Shown here in pieces: positions 1 through 12,869 of a DNA stretch of 64,000 nt. Made by a program: the position numbers and the translations under genes. Position 1 is the stretch's first letter. Every line of letters begins with the position of its first letter. The notes under the pieces were generated by a model. The model was given only the letters and a program-made list of their open reading frames with translations. It was not told where the DNA came from and did not search any database. Source of the DNA: Isoetes taiwanensis (taxonomy: Eukaryota > Streptophyta > Lycopodiopsida > Isoetales > Isoetaceae); NCBI GenBank assembly GCA_021234155.1, contig JAJEKV010000060.1, forward strand, positions 1,638,988 through 1,702,987. Reading direction: 5' to 3'.

Positions 1-739
1 CCTAGCGTGAGAGGAAGGTAAGCGATGAATTCATGAGTGTTGTCCATAAAAATACCGGCGAGACACTTTTTTGCATCAGGTAGAAGATAACAAAAGATAG
101 ACTACTTTCTGATTGTACTAGGAGATATTAAATAAGAACAAAGCCATCATGGATGGTTTGGAGATAACACAGGGAGCTCGAAGAATAGAGATCACGGGAC
201 AAGAGGCCGAAGAGTAGCCTCGCCATAGGTGTATAGTAATTTTCTATGGGTTAATCTAAACCATTGATTCAAAAATTAGGGGATCTAATGGCCAGGTTTA
301 ATTTTAGCCCACGTGGCAGTTCACATGGACAGCTAGAATTCCAAAAATTAGAATTCCAGAGATTGTTGTGGCGGGGTTAGGCAAGCCTGCTATAAAAAGA
401 AAAAAACTAGCAAGAAGTACACCAGAAGGCTTTAGCAAGTTAAAGCTTGTTAGATATGTAGATTTGGGGTCATTTGGCTAATCTTTTTCCTTTGTATTTT
501 ATCTAAAGAGACATTATTCCTTGGTTTTGCTTGGCATGCCTTTTTGGGTTGCCCCTGGGGGGCAAACCTTGGCTTATGTGGGATTTAGGCATGTCCGCCA
601 TGCTGGAATATACTAGATATGCCGCGGACCGCTCCAAACCCGTTGTTTCTTGTAAATGGGCCACCCGCTGCCTGATCAGCGCGTGTTTCCAACCGGTCAC
701 TACGCATGCGTGACGGAGGTCCAATCTTGCATTCCTTAC
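1..739. other. Non-coding stretch, no gene recognised
   Basis: No reading frame here looks protein-like. A TATA-like string (tataaaaag, 391-399) follows a segment at about 235-345 that resembles 9745-9845. Both contain ccattgatt, then ggatctaa or gagatctaa, then cacgtgg, then gctagaatt, in the same order and orientation. This could be a shared promoter-like or LTR-derived repeat, but I cannot define its ends. Confidence 0.35.
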
Positions 740-1660
740 TTCTGTGTGTGCCACAGGCTGGCCATATTTGTTAGAAGTGATACTGTAGTGTTGCAGTCAG
801 GGGAAAAACACCAGAGGAAGTGACGAATCCTTAATATAGCAATGGAAGTGAAAATATATTCTCATCGAATAGCCAGGTAATCAGTTTAAAACCCTGTCCT
901 TTAAATATGCTTCTTACGCATACCATAATTTTAAATGTGCTACAAGCCTTCAATTCCTTCACGCACATAGACGCATTTGATACACATCAATTAGATAAGA
1001 AGGTTTTGGCTCTGAGTGTAAAGATAACAAGACTAAGGAGAGTCTCGTGATAGGGCTTTATATAATGTATTTCTAATATCTTATATTTCATTTCTATGTC
1101 GGTATCCTGAATGGACTCCCAAACCAACTGGTTCTTTTCTCACCATTTTGAATCTAATTTGTTTTTTGTGCTACACTTTGAAGCCTAGATCCTATATTTT
1201 GCTATCTAATTACCTTCACATCGTGAAGTCTTTTTATCTCCATGGTTAGCCGGGTTTCCATCATTGATAGTCGGATTGCATTCGCTATTTATGTGTGTGT
1301 GCCATAGGCTAACCATATTTGTTAGCAAAGTGATACTCATGGTGTTAAGGCGGGCCGGGGCTTTGCAGATTTTGAATGCTGGATTTGTGGTTATTCTCAG
1401 TCTCCCAAGAAATACCGTGGCTCTGAGTGTTGAAGATAATGTGACTATGTAGAGTCTCTGTGATAGGACCACATGTTTTGATATGCATAGATACGTATTT
1501 CTAATATCTAATATTTCATTTCTATGTCAAAGATTCCGAATGGACTCCCCAAAACCAACCCGGTTCTTCAGCCCATTTTGAATCTACCTTGTCTTTTGTG
1601 CTACACTTTCAAGCCTAGATCCTGTATTTTGCTATCTAGTTACTTGCACATCATGAAAGT
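740..1660. repeat. Imperfect local direct duplication, unit about 420-550 bp
   Basis: Two diverged copies follow each other in the same orientation. Landmarks recur in order: gtgtgtgcca at about 743 and 1293, ggctctgagtg at 1008 and 1429, a 'tttctaatatct..atatttcatttctatgtc' block, and gcctagatcc at 1183 and 1613. The offset falls from about 550 to 421-430, so the first copy carries roughly 130 extra bases between about 790 and 1000. No coding potential is seen in either copy. Confidence 0.75.
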
Positions 1661-4600
1661 TGTCCTTAGGCATATAGGAGTCCACATTGAGCATTGCCCA
1701 TATACATAAGCTAACACATTGGTTCCGTAATGGCAAAGATGATGTATAAGAATCTTATGTAGGTTGTTACATTTCATATCTCAGAGATCATGATTGATTA
1801 ACACAGAGTGCAAGAGAAGAATTGGGGTGCGTGACTTTAGGAAATTGTCTCCTGGGTGTCAAGGCTAGTGGCTCTATTAATTTTGGTTTGATCAAAGTGT
1901 GCTGCTTCCTTCGCATATCCCTCGACACCTTTTGCGATTTTTGAGCTTCTAGTCCCTCCACCCATATGATCAATCTTATGATATTCGTGACATGCTCAAT
2001 ATGTTAGCATGGAATACATTTTTCTATTTTTGTTTTTGCATGTTCTATGTTCTAATTATCCATATGGTTGGATACATCTCTTTGGAAGGTGTTCCTAATC
2101 TTCAAAGTCTCTGCGGATGCTTATCAAGTGGGAGGTGTAGCAAATATACCAATCAGTATGAGTGAGTAAAGCAAGAAAAGTCCACTTATGGGCCATTGGT
2201 TCCTCCTTTTTCTTCCTTCTAGAACCGGAAGGATATATTTATTGCTAAAGGGTATTCACTACGAATTGGTCGGTGATTCTTTCCTATTGCATGGATTTGG
2301 AATTAAAGGATTTCAAACAACCCGCCAAGGTAAGCCACTTCAATGAAAAATTTAATGTGTTCATGCAACAAGAGCTTGTTTCAAATAGAAAGAAATTGAG
2401 AGAAAACGATGTTGGCACTCTAAAAGTTTAGCCGCTCTAGTGCATTTTTCACCGACAAAGCGACCTCAAATAAATAGTTGCCGACCGAAAGGGAGGACAG
2501 TAAAAGATTGCAAAAGGAAGGCTAGATTTAAAATCCCATATTCCTCGGTAGATATATTCGAGATGGGAAAAAATACAGTAGTTAAAAATAGTGCTGCCAG
2601 TGAAGATGACGCTATAAGGTCACCTTTTATATATAACAGTCGAAGTTTTTCCAGCCGCATATCTTCTTTTACGCATCGCACTTGATTTTCTAAGGCGTAA
2701 AAAGGATTTCGTAATTCTATATTCGCATAAAGGAAGACATGAAGGGAGACAGGATCTCCGCTGCCACAATATTTGGGACAGATCAATTTAGACTCTAAGG
2801 GGAGGCGCAAGAATGGTGAAAAATCTAAAGAATCTACTCATTTGGAGTGTATGGCAGCTTGACTCTTCATTTTCCTAATCGTGGTTTTATGCGATTCTTT
2901 GCTTTCTAGGAGGCTGCAACTCGTATGGTTCGCCTAATGATCATCCAAGTTTCAAATTCGGGGTTGAGCTTGACAAATATCTTAATGCAAATAAAGAACG
3001 TAATACGTGAAGCATCTTGCAGTGGCATAGGACTCTGGCATCGCTCGCACTATAGCAAATGTGTACACAGCAACTTCTCAGATATGGTATTAGCAACTTC
3101 AAGTAGGGCTTTTTTGCCCTCACAACTTAAAAAAAAAAAATGTTCCATGTATGGCGTTTTTCAAGTATATGTGTAGAGTTGGGAAAACTCACCATTGCTA
3201 ATTTGGGAACAAGGTCTAATGCCGCCTACAAATAGCTCTTTTCTATGAGATATTTGCGTAAACAAAGTTTCTGAATTTGATGCATTTTCCTGTCAAGATG
3301 CATTCTTTATTATTTTTCCGTTTTCACATTTGTTGCTACATGTTATGCAGGTAATACGTGCTTTTGGAAAACAAAGCTTTGGAGCACCAAAAGGGCCTCT
3401 TTTTCCTTCCTCGATACAACATTCTAGCCGTGAAAGTTTTGCCATAATTTGCATAAATTCATGATTATCTCCAAGCATTTCCGATCGCATGGGAAAGCTT
3501 TGGATTGCAAATGGGTCCTGATCAGCTAGTAAGTGAGAAGCTTTCTACAATTGAGAAGCCTTCCATGATTTTTGTCTATATTCTCGGCTTTTGTAATGCT
3601 TATTTTCTTTGTCTTTTTTTATCTTACTTTTAGCATTTATTTTGTTAATAAGAGCTATTTGGAGCAATTGAAGCAATTGTTAACTTGTTGGCTTTTTTAG
3701 CATTTCCTCAGAGATATTTAATTAATCGTATGGTTTTTACTTTCAAGTTTGATGAAAGAAAGTGCCTTTATTTTGTGCTTAAAACTTTTAGATTTAGATT
3801 TCCTTCTGCACTATGATTCTACTCTCTTCAAACACTAGGAATTTCAAGGATAAGTATGTAAAATGATAAGCAAGGGAGTTATAGATGCAAGTTTTCCAGC
3901 CCCCACCTCGTGATAGAAACCAAATATTGCTTAATGGCCCCGCCTTTTGTGCTAATATCCCACAAGTCATTTGCAAAAAGCCCTTCCTAATGCAATTTTA
4001 CAAGTAATCCTTTTTCTCTCATGAATTTGAACACACTTAAGTTCTTCAGATCTTGAGTCATTGTTTAGAAAACCATTGAAAAACTAAGCTTAGACAAGCT
4101 AAGCCTTTTGTCATAAGCTCTATTGTGTGGGATATTGATCTAGAATTTCGTGAAGTGATAATGGTTTCTTTTATGGATATCCCGGTCTATCAATTTAACA
4201 TGTTTAGTTCTTTTTATTGTTTATCAGTGGATTTATTGCTTGTAGCTTATGATGATTGTGAAATGTACCACTTAAACATGAGATGAAGATGTGGAAATCG
4301 TATTCCAAGTCATTGCACTACTTGCATATAAATTCGATGGCTTTTAGGGTTCAATTTTCCCTTATGTTTTTGTGGTCTTCGCTGTTTCCTCAAAGATAAA
4401 ATATACAGAGAACTTAATATGGAGAAAAACGAGTTTAGTTTTCAAATATTCTTCAAACGAGATAGATACATCTATTATTTAATGGCTTCGCTTATGATTT
4501 TGTCACTATGTCCGGATTTTCATACCAAGTAAGAGAAAAGGTACGATAAAAGATGGAGATAAGTTAAATAAGTGCAGAGAGTCAAGTTTCTTTGTTATCC

Positions 4601-6360
4601 TGACTATGCAAAATTCTCTCGCATATAAGAAGTCTATAGAGACACTTGATATATAAATAAAATGCAAAAAGGGAAGTATTGTCATGATAATGCTAAGTTA
4701 CGCAGGAGCAAGTGGACGCTCAATTATTTGCAATAAATGCTCCTGACAGATGTTATTCTTGTGAATACTATAATCTTCATGCAAATGACCGCCCCTCAAA
4801 GGTTTCCATCACAATAATCTTAAAAAAAAAGCCTTATGCCCTTGAACATATGCCATCTAGCGGCCCCTTTTCCTGCATTATTATGATAACTATAATCTCA
4901 ACGAGGCTTACAAGTTTTTCCTACAAACATAATAGTGCATTGTATGATACACATTTCTATGATAAATTTGCGTTTGAAAAATGAGATTTTTTGGCAATAA
5001 GGGATAAATCAGAATCATAATCACATTGGACAACTCATTTATGAGATTCTGTTATGGTCGCCTTACATATCCGTAGATTATATTATGGTTGGGGATGCAA
5101 AATGCTAATAGTAAAGCCTTGCCTAAATATCTACACTTTGTAGTCATGTGCTTATGACAAAATTTAGTGTCCAACCTAGTTATACCTCCTATTTCAAAAT
5201 ATATAGCCAAATATACAACACTCCACCTATGGTGTTTCTGTTTTCTAACAATTGGATTATGTAAGTGGGACAAAATTACTAATATGTTGAATAATTGTTT
5301 AGCACAATGTTTGTAAAGAATAATTGTTGAATATTTGACACCTGCTTTGTTTTGCCTCTTAATGCAAGGTTGTCCAACTCTTAGAGAAACTTACATGGGA
5401 AAGCTGGGGATGTCCTACAATTGGTCGATCGCAGCATTTCTAGAACCTAGAATTCAAGGCAATCATTATCATATGAATTATTTATGATAAGTCTGCAGCT
5501 TGATAGAAAAATACATTGCATTGGAGTTCTTATGCTCTGCTTTTTTGGTATGTGAATTTATGGCATATTCCCGTATATGCCAAGATATGCCCAACATACA
5601 ATGATCGCCCAAACTTACTATTGGGTGTAAACCGCTGGCTTTGGTCGCGATACCGGGCAAATACTTTAGAACGGCTTAACCGTGCTTGGTCCTCCTAAGC
5701 AATGATGAAAGAAAACTGCAAAGGAATGCATTCGAAGCTATTTGAGTGATGAGTGATGAGGAATCGCAAATTTCATTGAAGCACTATGCATTAAAGAATA
5801 CGCAAACACACTCTCGAGGCAGCGGATGGCAACCCTCTGTGCGCAGCACCTTATTTCATTTTGCATTTGTATTTCATTGGAAGAGACACTAATTTTAAGT
5901 TTTGCTCAGCGTGCCTTATTTCAAGTTTCATATAGGAAAGACGGTCACCTTGTTTTCGTTATGTTAAATATTTGTGGTGACAACCTAAATCGTTTAAGAA
6001 TTAGTCATTATTGGCCCACTCTCTTAGAAAATTAGAGTTAAGCATTATTAGAAATTCTCTAATTATATTGGACCTCAATAATATTCTTACTTAAAAGATC
6101 ACTTGTATTTTCTCTAGAATGGACTTTGCAAAGTAGAGATAAATGTTCGAAATGTGATAATAGCTTTTGATATGCCTACTTTATACATCATTCATATTTT
6201 ATCTAGGGTAAATATTTAAAATTAAGTGCATCATTTTGATGTTCAATTATATCTCTTGTCCAATAAGTGCTTAGTCTTGCAAATATCAAAGGATGCATAG
6301 AAAAAACCTTATTATTGTGTTTACTTGCTTCTTAAGCCAAACTGACTATCAACATTACGT
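1661..6360. other. Long AT-rich intergenic stretch, nothing convincing
   Basis: Frames are short and closed. The longest, minus 2466-2810 (about 114 codons), has one hydrophobic segment but matches no family I know and uses a non-ATG upstream codon. A poly(A) run at about 3129-3140 has no matching target-site duplication that I can find. Confidence 0.4.
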
Positions 6361-6454
6361 TTCGATCAATAAAAAAATCAAATTATTAAACATCCGATGA
6401 ACCACACTTCGATCAATAAAACAATCAAATAATTAAACATTCGATGAACCACAT
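6361..6454. repeat. Tandem duplication, two 47-bp units
   Basis: Two adjacent copies (6361-6407 and 6408-6454) start with ttcgatcaataaaa and end near cgatgaaccaca. They differ at only a few positions, so the duplication looks relatively recent. The surrounding 6455-7685 is AT-rich with no recognisable gene. Confidence 0.8.
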
Positions 6455-7685
6455 TGAAAGTAGTGGCTGGGAAAAAACAGTGTAAGGAACATTTTCATAA
6501 TCTGGTTTGGATGGCTTGTTATTAAAAACCGTTCAAGCAAGTGCCTTCCATGAGGGCCACATGTGTCAAATTTATTCTATTTGTAACATCTCCCATAGCC
6601 TAAATGTTGGGGACAGATGTCTGAGATTACTCATTGACCTTGATGGCAAGTACCAAATGCACTCTTTTAACAAATCTAATTCATGCTTAAAACATTCAAA
6701 TCCAACCTCATCCATATCATTCCAAATCTATAGTGCTACATGAATATGAATGGAGCCTTTCATTTAGCATGTCGTAATCAACTTAAAAACTTCAAATCAG
6801 AACTTTAAATAAAAGGTGGCAACGGACATGTACTCACGTGAGAATGTCGCATGATATGCCCCGGATTTGATTCCAAGTCCAAACCATAGTAACGGGTGCA
6901 TGATCGAATATATGGATGGTATGACAAAACCATTTGCAAGCTGAACGTAGACGGTTTTTATATGAGCTGAGGAGTCATTCTCCATATTAATAATTGAAGA
7001 AACAATTTGAATGACAAATATTTTTGGTTTGACTAAAGAATACAATTTCGCTGCCAATGGACAATTGTTGCTCAGATGTGGCAAAGAAGTCGAGCTTGCA
7101 TTTGCCTAACTGTCTGGAAATCATCTGATATTCATTATTTGGTTTAACTACTCATCATGGAAAGTACTTCTCTTGCTGCCTTGTCATAGACTCTGGTCCA
7201 GAGTACATAGCTTGTAGATGCAACTTTTCCATGAACTCATAAAGGCGATACATTCACATGCTCTTGGTTTCCTTGTGTCTTCAATTTCATTATTTAGAAA
7301 AAGTACACTAAGACCTACTAAGCATTCTAAGCTGTAATCTGATCGTTTATGACCTTGTCTCTTTTGGAAACTTAGCAATCTATTCAAAGGTGTAGTCATT
7401 ACAGTGTTGAGAGTTTAAGCAGAATGCCTAGTAGCCGTTGATGCCTAGTAGCCTTTGGGTTCACGTTCATTGTAGAACGTATTGAGCATGTGAAAAACAG
7501 AAAAGATATGGAGGATAGAAGATTTATATTTTTAGATGGTGTTTGATGGTTTTGGCTGGATACACGATGACAACATTCTGCAAGACTTTGTTACTATGAA
7601 CAAAGCCATAAGCATTATCTTGGGTTGGTCTTTTTTTGTGTTGGAGCTGATCCCTTTGATAATCCCTATGAAGCTAATACTGGCT
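6455..7685. other. Intergenic, no gene seen
   Basis: Short frames only. The right end (7686-7701) is the 5' copy of the target-site duplication of the retroposon that follows. Confidence 0.4.
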
Positions 7686-7701
7686 AAAGAAGATGAAGTA
7701 G

Positions 7702-8526
7702 TGATCTGTTTGTTGAGTTACTGCTTGCTTTAATCTGTATGTGAGAAAGATATATCTCTAGCAAAATGGGTGCTACTGAAATGCTTCTGGCGCTTGACGA
7801 CGCATGCCTCAAGGGCTAGGCAACACAGAGAAGGGAGGCCGCCTCTCCTTTCTCTCCCCTGACCCTAACTTCCCTTTGCTTTCTCAATTACTACTATGAT
7901 TGAAGAAGCTGTTCAAGCTTAAAGCTTGGAAGATAATTTGGTGCTGATGCTAAATTTTTCTTTGACACCAATCCATCAGATGGATATGGTTTGCTCCAAC
8001 ATCGCTACATTTGAGCCGTGGTGTGCTAAGATCAGTCAATCGCTATCTATTCCAAATAATGCATTGCTTTTTGGGGTTGTATATACCATTATTATGTGTA
8101 ATCGCCGCATTAATTTGCGTGTTTGGTCAAATTTCCTCGTGAGCCGCATTGAGCTGTGGCAGATTGCTCATTTTACTATGTGTATTTCCTTTTCTTCATC
8201 TTTATTTTTGCAATGTGAGTTTGTGAGCATTCAAGGATTTAATCATACCTTTTGGAAAGTCCTGTTTTACTTCTATAGTATTATGGTTATCGAGAAGATG
8301 TTGATTCAATCCTAGTATCCTCGCGGCATAAGAAGAAGTTGAGTGAGGCTTTACAAGGCCGTAAACTGGGTTATGTTATCTTGCTATTAGAGCATCTAAT
8401 AAGTCTCTGCAGAATGTGATGAAGAAGTTGAGATTCTTCTCAGAGGTAATTCGGGTTTGTTTTGTAGCATTGTACCTTTATTATATAATATAAAAATCCC
8501 CCTTACCTTCAAAAAAAAAAAAAAAA
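7702..8526 (+). mobile_element. 5'-truncated retroposon (probably L1-type LINE 3' end) with poly(A) tail and target-site duplication
   Basis: The segment is bracketed by a 16-bp direct repeat, aaagaagatgaagtag, at 7686-7701 and again right after a poly(A) run (8511-8526, repeat ending 8539). This is the signature of target-primed reverse transcription. Before the tail is an A/T-rich end (tataatataaaaat) typical of plant LINE 3' ends. An open frame at 7926-8315 (about 129 codons, with RINLRVW and RIELWQIA) may be the tail of a LINE ORF2, but the match is weak. A SINE or processed pseudogene of unknown parent is the alternative. The intact duplication suggests a fairly young insertion. Confidence 0.8.
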
Positions 8527-8539
8527 GAAGATGAAGTAG

Positions 8540-10211
8540 CTAGCAAAAAGGTGAACTCCATTCAAGAGGACCTCAAAACTCCAATACTTAATCCAGTAAA
8601 AGAATCATCTATGTCAATAGGTCCTAAGTGGAGACATCATAAGAGAAAATGTACCAAGATCTTGCATGTGATCTAACATTCCACTCTTAATGTGTTTATC
8701 TGCTTGTCTTTAACACCTTCACCATTCGTTAAACTTGGTGACATCTGAGAAAACCATGGATCATTTCTGTTACTAGTCATTGGTAGTAGAACAGCAGGAT
8801 GAGTTGTGTTGGACACAAATTCCGTGTTCGAAAATGAATAAACTCTATTAAAGACATGCTAGATTGTGTTTTGCTTATTCATGTTTGACGAATCGGACCT
8901 TAAGATCCAGATAAAATGAAGAGTTCTCCATGCTGGGCAGTTCGATAATTAATGCACTCCAAGACACAATGCTTGGATACATCAATCAGTGAAAAATGCT
9001 ACAGGATTCCATCAAGTTTCCAGATTTGCAATAAGTATAAACAAGTGTATCCCATAGCAACTTGGGAGTAGAACTCATCCTGAATGATCCGCTCATGAGA
9101 CTCCCTCCCATATTCTGTGATGTCAATATTGCGGTATGCCTTTAAGATCATATGACTGTCTAATATATTCCTGAAAGTTTAGCAAATCTAGCATTAACAT
9201 CAGTAAATTATAGTGACTTGGTTAAAGTAGTTGGTTAATGCATAATTGGTTCCAACCAAATTTCCACATAAAGCATATAGATTAATGCGATGATCAGCCA
9301 AGACAGAAACCATATCCTATCCATTCTGCACGATCAATGACCTAGCATGCCTAGCAAGCTTTAAATTGCATTGTTTAGGGCCTCACATACCACTTTGTAA
9401 GCAGCATCCCTAGTTACAATGGTCTCATGTTACGAAGGAAACAGAACGAGAAGAAAGATGAGAACCGACCTTTTTGGGACTCTTTGAACTCCTTTGTACA
9501 CCAATTTAAAATGTACGCCCTATAACTTAGAGAAGTCGAGGAAGGCCAAAGGGATTTTCTTTGCTATTGTTCGATGACGTGCTAGTGGAGTAGACTTACA
9601 AAAAGATCTAGAGCCATCAGCCAAGCTCTCGAACCCTTTACCTTTACCCCCGCTTCTTGCCATAGTCAAGGAAAAGAAGGAAAACAAAAAAGTAACGCGA
9701 AAAAAACCCTCACACATCGAATGAAATCTCCGTGTCATTATCGTGGCTTTATCTAATTTCCATAGCCATTGATTAAAAAAAGTGGAGATCTAACAGATTA
9801 GATCTTAATGACATGGAATTGACACGTGGATAGGCTAGAATTACAAGATAGGTTGTAGGCTTGGTTAGGCTAGTGTGTAAAAAAAAATGACTTTATATGT
9901 AAATTTTGATGTTGAATTCTAATAATAAAAAGAAATCCAATATACACAGTTCTCACACAGCGGCAAATTTTTTGGTTATGAGTAACCTCAAATATGTTTC
10001 GAACCATAAGTTCTACGCGTTCAGGTAGAAGTTTAGAACTCCAAATTTACATACTGGTACGTTAATTAATATATGGCTTCAACTTTTCATGGCGTTCATT
10101 TATGATGCTTGTTCTTAGCCAAAGAAATCATTGGCAAAGATCCTCTTGTAAAGAGTGAGACAAGGTCACATCGTGGTTAAAACCCAACTTCGTAAAGAGA
10201 GACTGCAGCGT
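8540..10211. other. Intergenic; diverged repeat at about 9735-9900
   Basis: No gene is recognisable. The segment around 9735-9900 shares ordered motifs with 235-345 (see the first entry), in the same orientation. Confidence 0.35.
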
Positions 10212-10523
10212 TTAGTTTTGAGGATCATCAACGAATTGATGAGGAAACAGGTCTTCAAGAATATCAGGTTTGATTCGGATGCTAAAATAATCCCTTTGGG
10301 CAATCAGCTGGTTCACAATCTTCAGCATATTTGGATTTCTACTTCGTGATGCCAAACCTGGCTCGGAAACTCTAGTTACTACGGCTTGAGTTGCAGCCGG
10401 ACCATTGCAGACAATTGAGCTGATAATTGGAGCCTCTTGGTGCAGCGAGTTCATCTTCCGGGCTTTGATCACTTCAGGTTCGTCTTTTTCTTGGCTGGTA
10501 CCGAGTCTTTCTTGCCTTTGCAT
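10212..10523 (-). other. Open frame, possible terminal exon of an unknown gene
   Basis: A 103-codon frame on the minus strand begins MQRQERLGTSQEKDEPEVIK and ends in a stop at 10212. Its N-terminal third is charged, with a mixed-composition tail containing SRSRNPNMLKIVNQL and FPHQFVDDPQN. A stop lies just upstream in frame, so it would need a spliced 5' part. That part could have been separated by the pogo element, whose left end is only about 145 bp away. I do not recognise the family, and a chance frame is quite possible. Confidence 0.25.
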
Positions 10524-10667
10524 AATGACCTTTTACCTTTTTGACGATGACTGGAAGAGAAAATATCCTGGCCAAAAATAGATATGTCAGTTTCTTACGT
10601 ACTTGCAGTGCAATGAACTGCCATGTTGATGCATGGGTCTGAATTGCATCAATATTTAAAGCAGCTA

Positions 10668-10688
10668 AGGGAGCCTGCCCATCAACGG
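10668..10688 (+). repeat. Left terminal inverted repeat of the pogo-like element
   Basis: This 21-base end starts agggagcctgccc and is preceded by the TA target duplication. It matches the reverse complement of 14710-14730 except for one C/T difference at the seventh base. Confidence 0.88.
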
Positions 10689-11525
10689 GGCATTTATCGG
10701 CAAAATCGACAAAATATAATAGAAGACAACACTACCTCCATCTAAATATAGTACCTAATTGTACTCTAAGATATGCCGCACATGAACAACAAAAATTTTA
10801 GCAAAATTCATCCATCTTCTTAGATTTTTGTGCATAAATGGAAGGTGGTAGTTGTACCCAAATGGTGATACCATGTCCCTCGTGGTGATACTCTGTTTTG
10901 TGCAAACAATGTCCTTGGTGGTTCATACAAGGTCCATCAGAGTGCATCCGTCGCCTTTCTGGTGTTACAGATCCTTCATGGATCTAAACATGCCCCGCCA
11001 TGGTGCAGCTTAGAAATCCTTAATCGGTTTTAAATGTGGCCTACTATGGTGAATACTACAGCCATGAGAGTGCATGATGCACCCATACATGGCCTCTTAA
11101 TTCCCCTCGGGAAGTTCGGGCTTTTGTCATCTATGGGTTGATTTTAGGCCAAAAAGAATGCAGCTAGTACCTCTAAAGTGCATCAAATGACCATAACTAC
11201 TGCATAAACCTGAGATAAAGTTCACTAACGTGGAAGTAAACAACAATGTTGCATCTTGCAACCTTACAAAGAAATGAAATACAGGATGAAATATATGAAG
11301 CAATTAAGTAAATCAAAATTGGCTCCTATTTTGGACCATAAAACTCTCTCGATAACGTATTGCTTCTATAGCTAACAGCTAACAAACCAAGCTAGATAAG
11401 AACTAAATGACTTCTATAGCTATTCAAAGTAGCTTGCAGACTTACATGCCAAATTATGGTGGATTTACCATGATACCCATCAGGTTCAGTCCACAATCAT
11501 TTGTGTTCTCAAATATGCGCTGGAG

Positions 11526-11973
11526 CAGCTAATCCTTCTTCTAACCTTTCTAAGGCACCTCTCATCCCATGAGCAAATATGGTTTCTTCCCCAAGCTGCA
11601 AGGCAGACATTCAGAATCAGATTCAAGTGGCTGGTTATCTACAAAGGCATCATCAACATGATGATTACAAATTGCCTTCAATCCCAGAATGTTATCAGCT
11701 GCCTTCTGAACTTGGAACACACCTGCAACAACACTCAACAGGAATATTACCAGCTGATCCTTCTTTCAACCTTCTACACTTCTCATCCCATGAGCAAATG
11801 TGGGTTTTCCAAGCTGCAAGGCAGACATTCAGAATCAGATCTCGAAAGGGCTGGCTATCTACAAAAGGCATCATCAACATGATGATGATTACTAATTGCC
11901 TCTCAACTCTGGAATGTTATCAGCCGCCTTCTGAACTTGAACACTCTGCAACAACATCACAGGAATATTACTA
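11526..11973. repeat. Tandem duplication of about 222 bp inside the pogo-like element
   Basis: Two units (about 11526-11750 and 11751-11973) share cagctratcc, ctcatcccatgagcaaat, aaggcagacattcagaatca, the catcatcaacatgatgat block and caggaatatta in order. They differ by small indels, so frames through them shift. The unit lies 3' of the transposase core. Confidence 0.8.
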
Positions 11974-12059
11974 GTGTCCATCTCAGCTGCCTCCATAGTT
12001 TGCATCTCTGCAAGACCATTATATGACAAAAATTGAGGGTTTCCACTAGTATTTTTAAT

Positions 12060-12430
12060 CTTGCTTTAGCTCTAGCCCTGGCAGCAATTTGCATCCCCTG
12101 TTAGCTGTTTAGCCTGCTCCAAAAATTTGATCAAGTGGCAGTTTTGTCTTGCCATTAGGGACCATAAAGGATTGACCTCAATTTTGCTGCAGTCTCATCT
12201 CAAGTCTGTCAGCTCTCTTTTCAGCTTCCTTTGAGCCGCATTTGGCATGTTCCCTTCATTTGTTGTGCTGCCCTTTGGCCTTCTTTCAGCTTGAAGTTTC
12301 TTCTTCTACCCGCTTATCATGCCTAATTCTGTCAGCCTCTAATCTCCTTTGCTGCTCATCAATTTTAGCTCTGACTTCTCCATCGAGGTGACTGGCTAAC
12401 TTACCTGCAGCTCTAATGGCAGCCTACTCT
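12060..12430 (-). pseudogene. Charged, coiled-coil-like C-terminal part of the pogo-like transposase gene (broken)
   Basis: Minus-strand translation gives a strongly charged helical run containing KIDEQQRRLEADRIRHDKR, then REHAKCGSKEAEKRADRLEM, interrupted by several stops. It follows the DDE core in the same direction within the element, so I read it as the decayed C-terminal tail or a second ORF of the transposon. The strand and composition are visible; the role is inferred. Confidence 0.45.
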
Positions 12431-12869
12431 ACCATGCCTCACGGTTGGTGGTAGCCTGCCTAGAACCATTATTGTTGATCAGCATTACTAACTGCAATAT
12501 CCACATGCCCCTTGCCTCTATAACTGCAGCAAATTGAACTGTTCCCATTTGAGTTAGAAGTTCCCTACAATGAAGAAATACCAAGTGTTGGGGCTTCCAA
12601 ACAAGAAGAATTTAATGCACATATCGGGCACATACTGACCTGCATGTTGATTTGGAGTAGTAGAAGACGTAGGCATTTGATCTGAGTAGTAGAACTTGGA
12701 GCACTTTGAAATCCTATAACAATTTCAATAGCTCCATTTTCCTGTAGCTGTTTTCTGTTGATGTTCACCTTTCATTCTCACTTTCACTATCTTGTATAAC
12801 TAGCCTTTCAGCTTCAGGATTAGGTGCTACCGCTATATTTATAAGGCCATATGCCTGTAGTTGCAAACC

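Noticed and set aside
2466-2810. 114-codon minus frame as a membrane protein gene
   Set aside because: Lacks an ATG-based start with context, homology or neighbouring exons that I can support.
3120-3145. Poly(A) run as a retroposon tail
   Set aside because: The sequence after it has no matching upstream copy.
11579-11974. 131-codon plus frame with repeated PSELGTHLQQH-like text
   Set aside because: Its internal repetition is the 222-bp tandem duplication inside the pogo-like element, on the strand opposite to the transposase.
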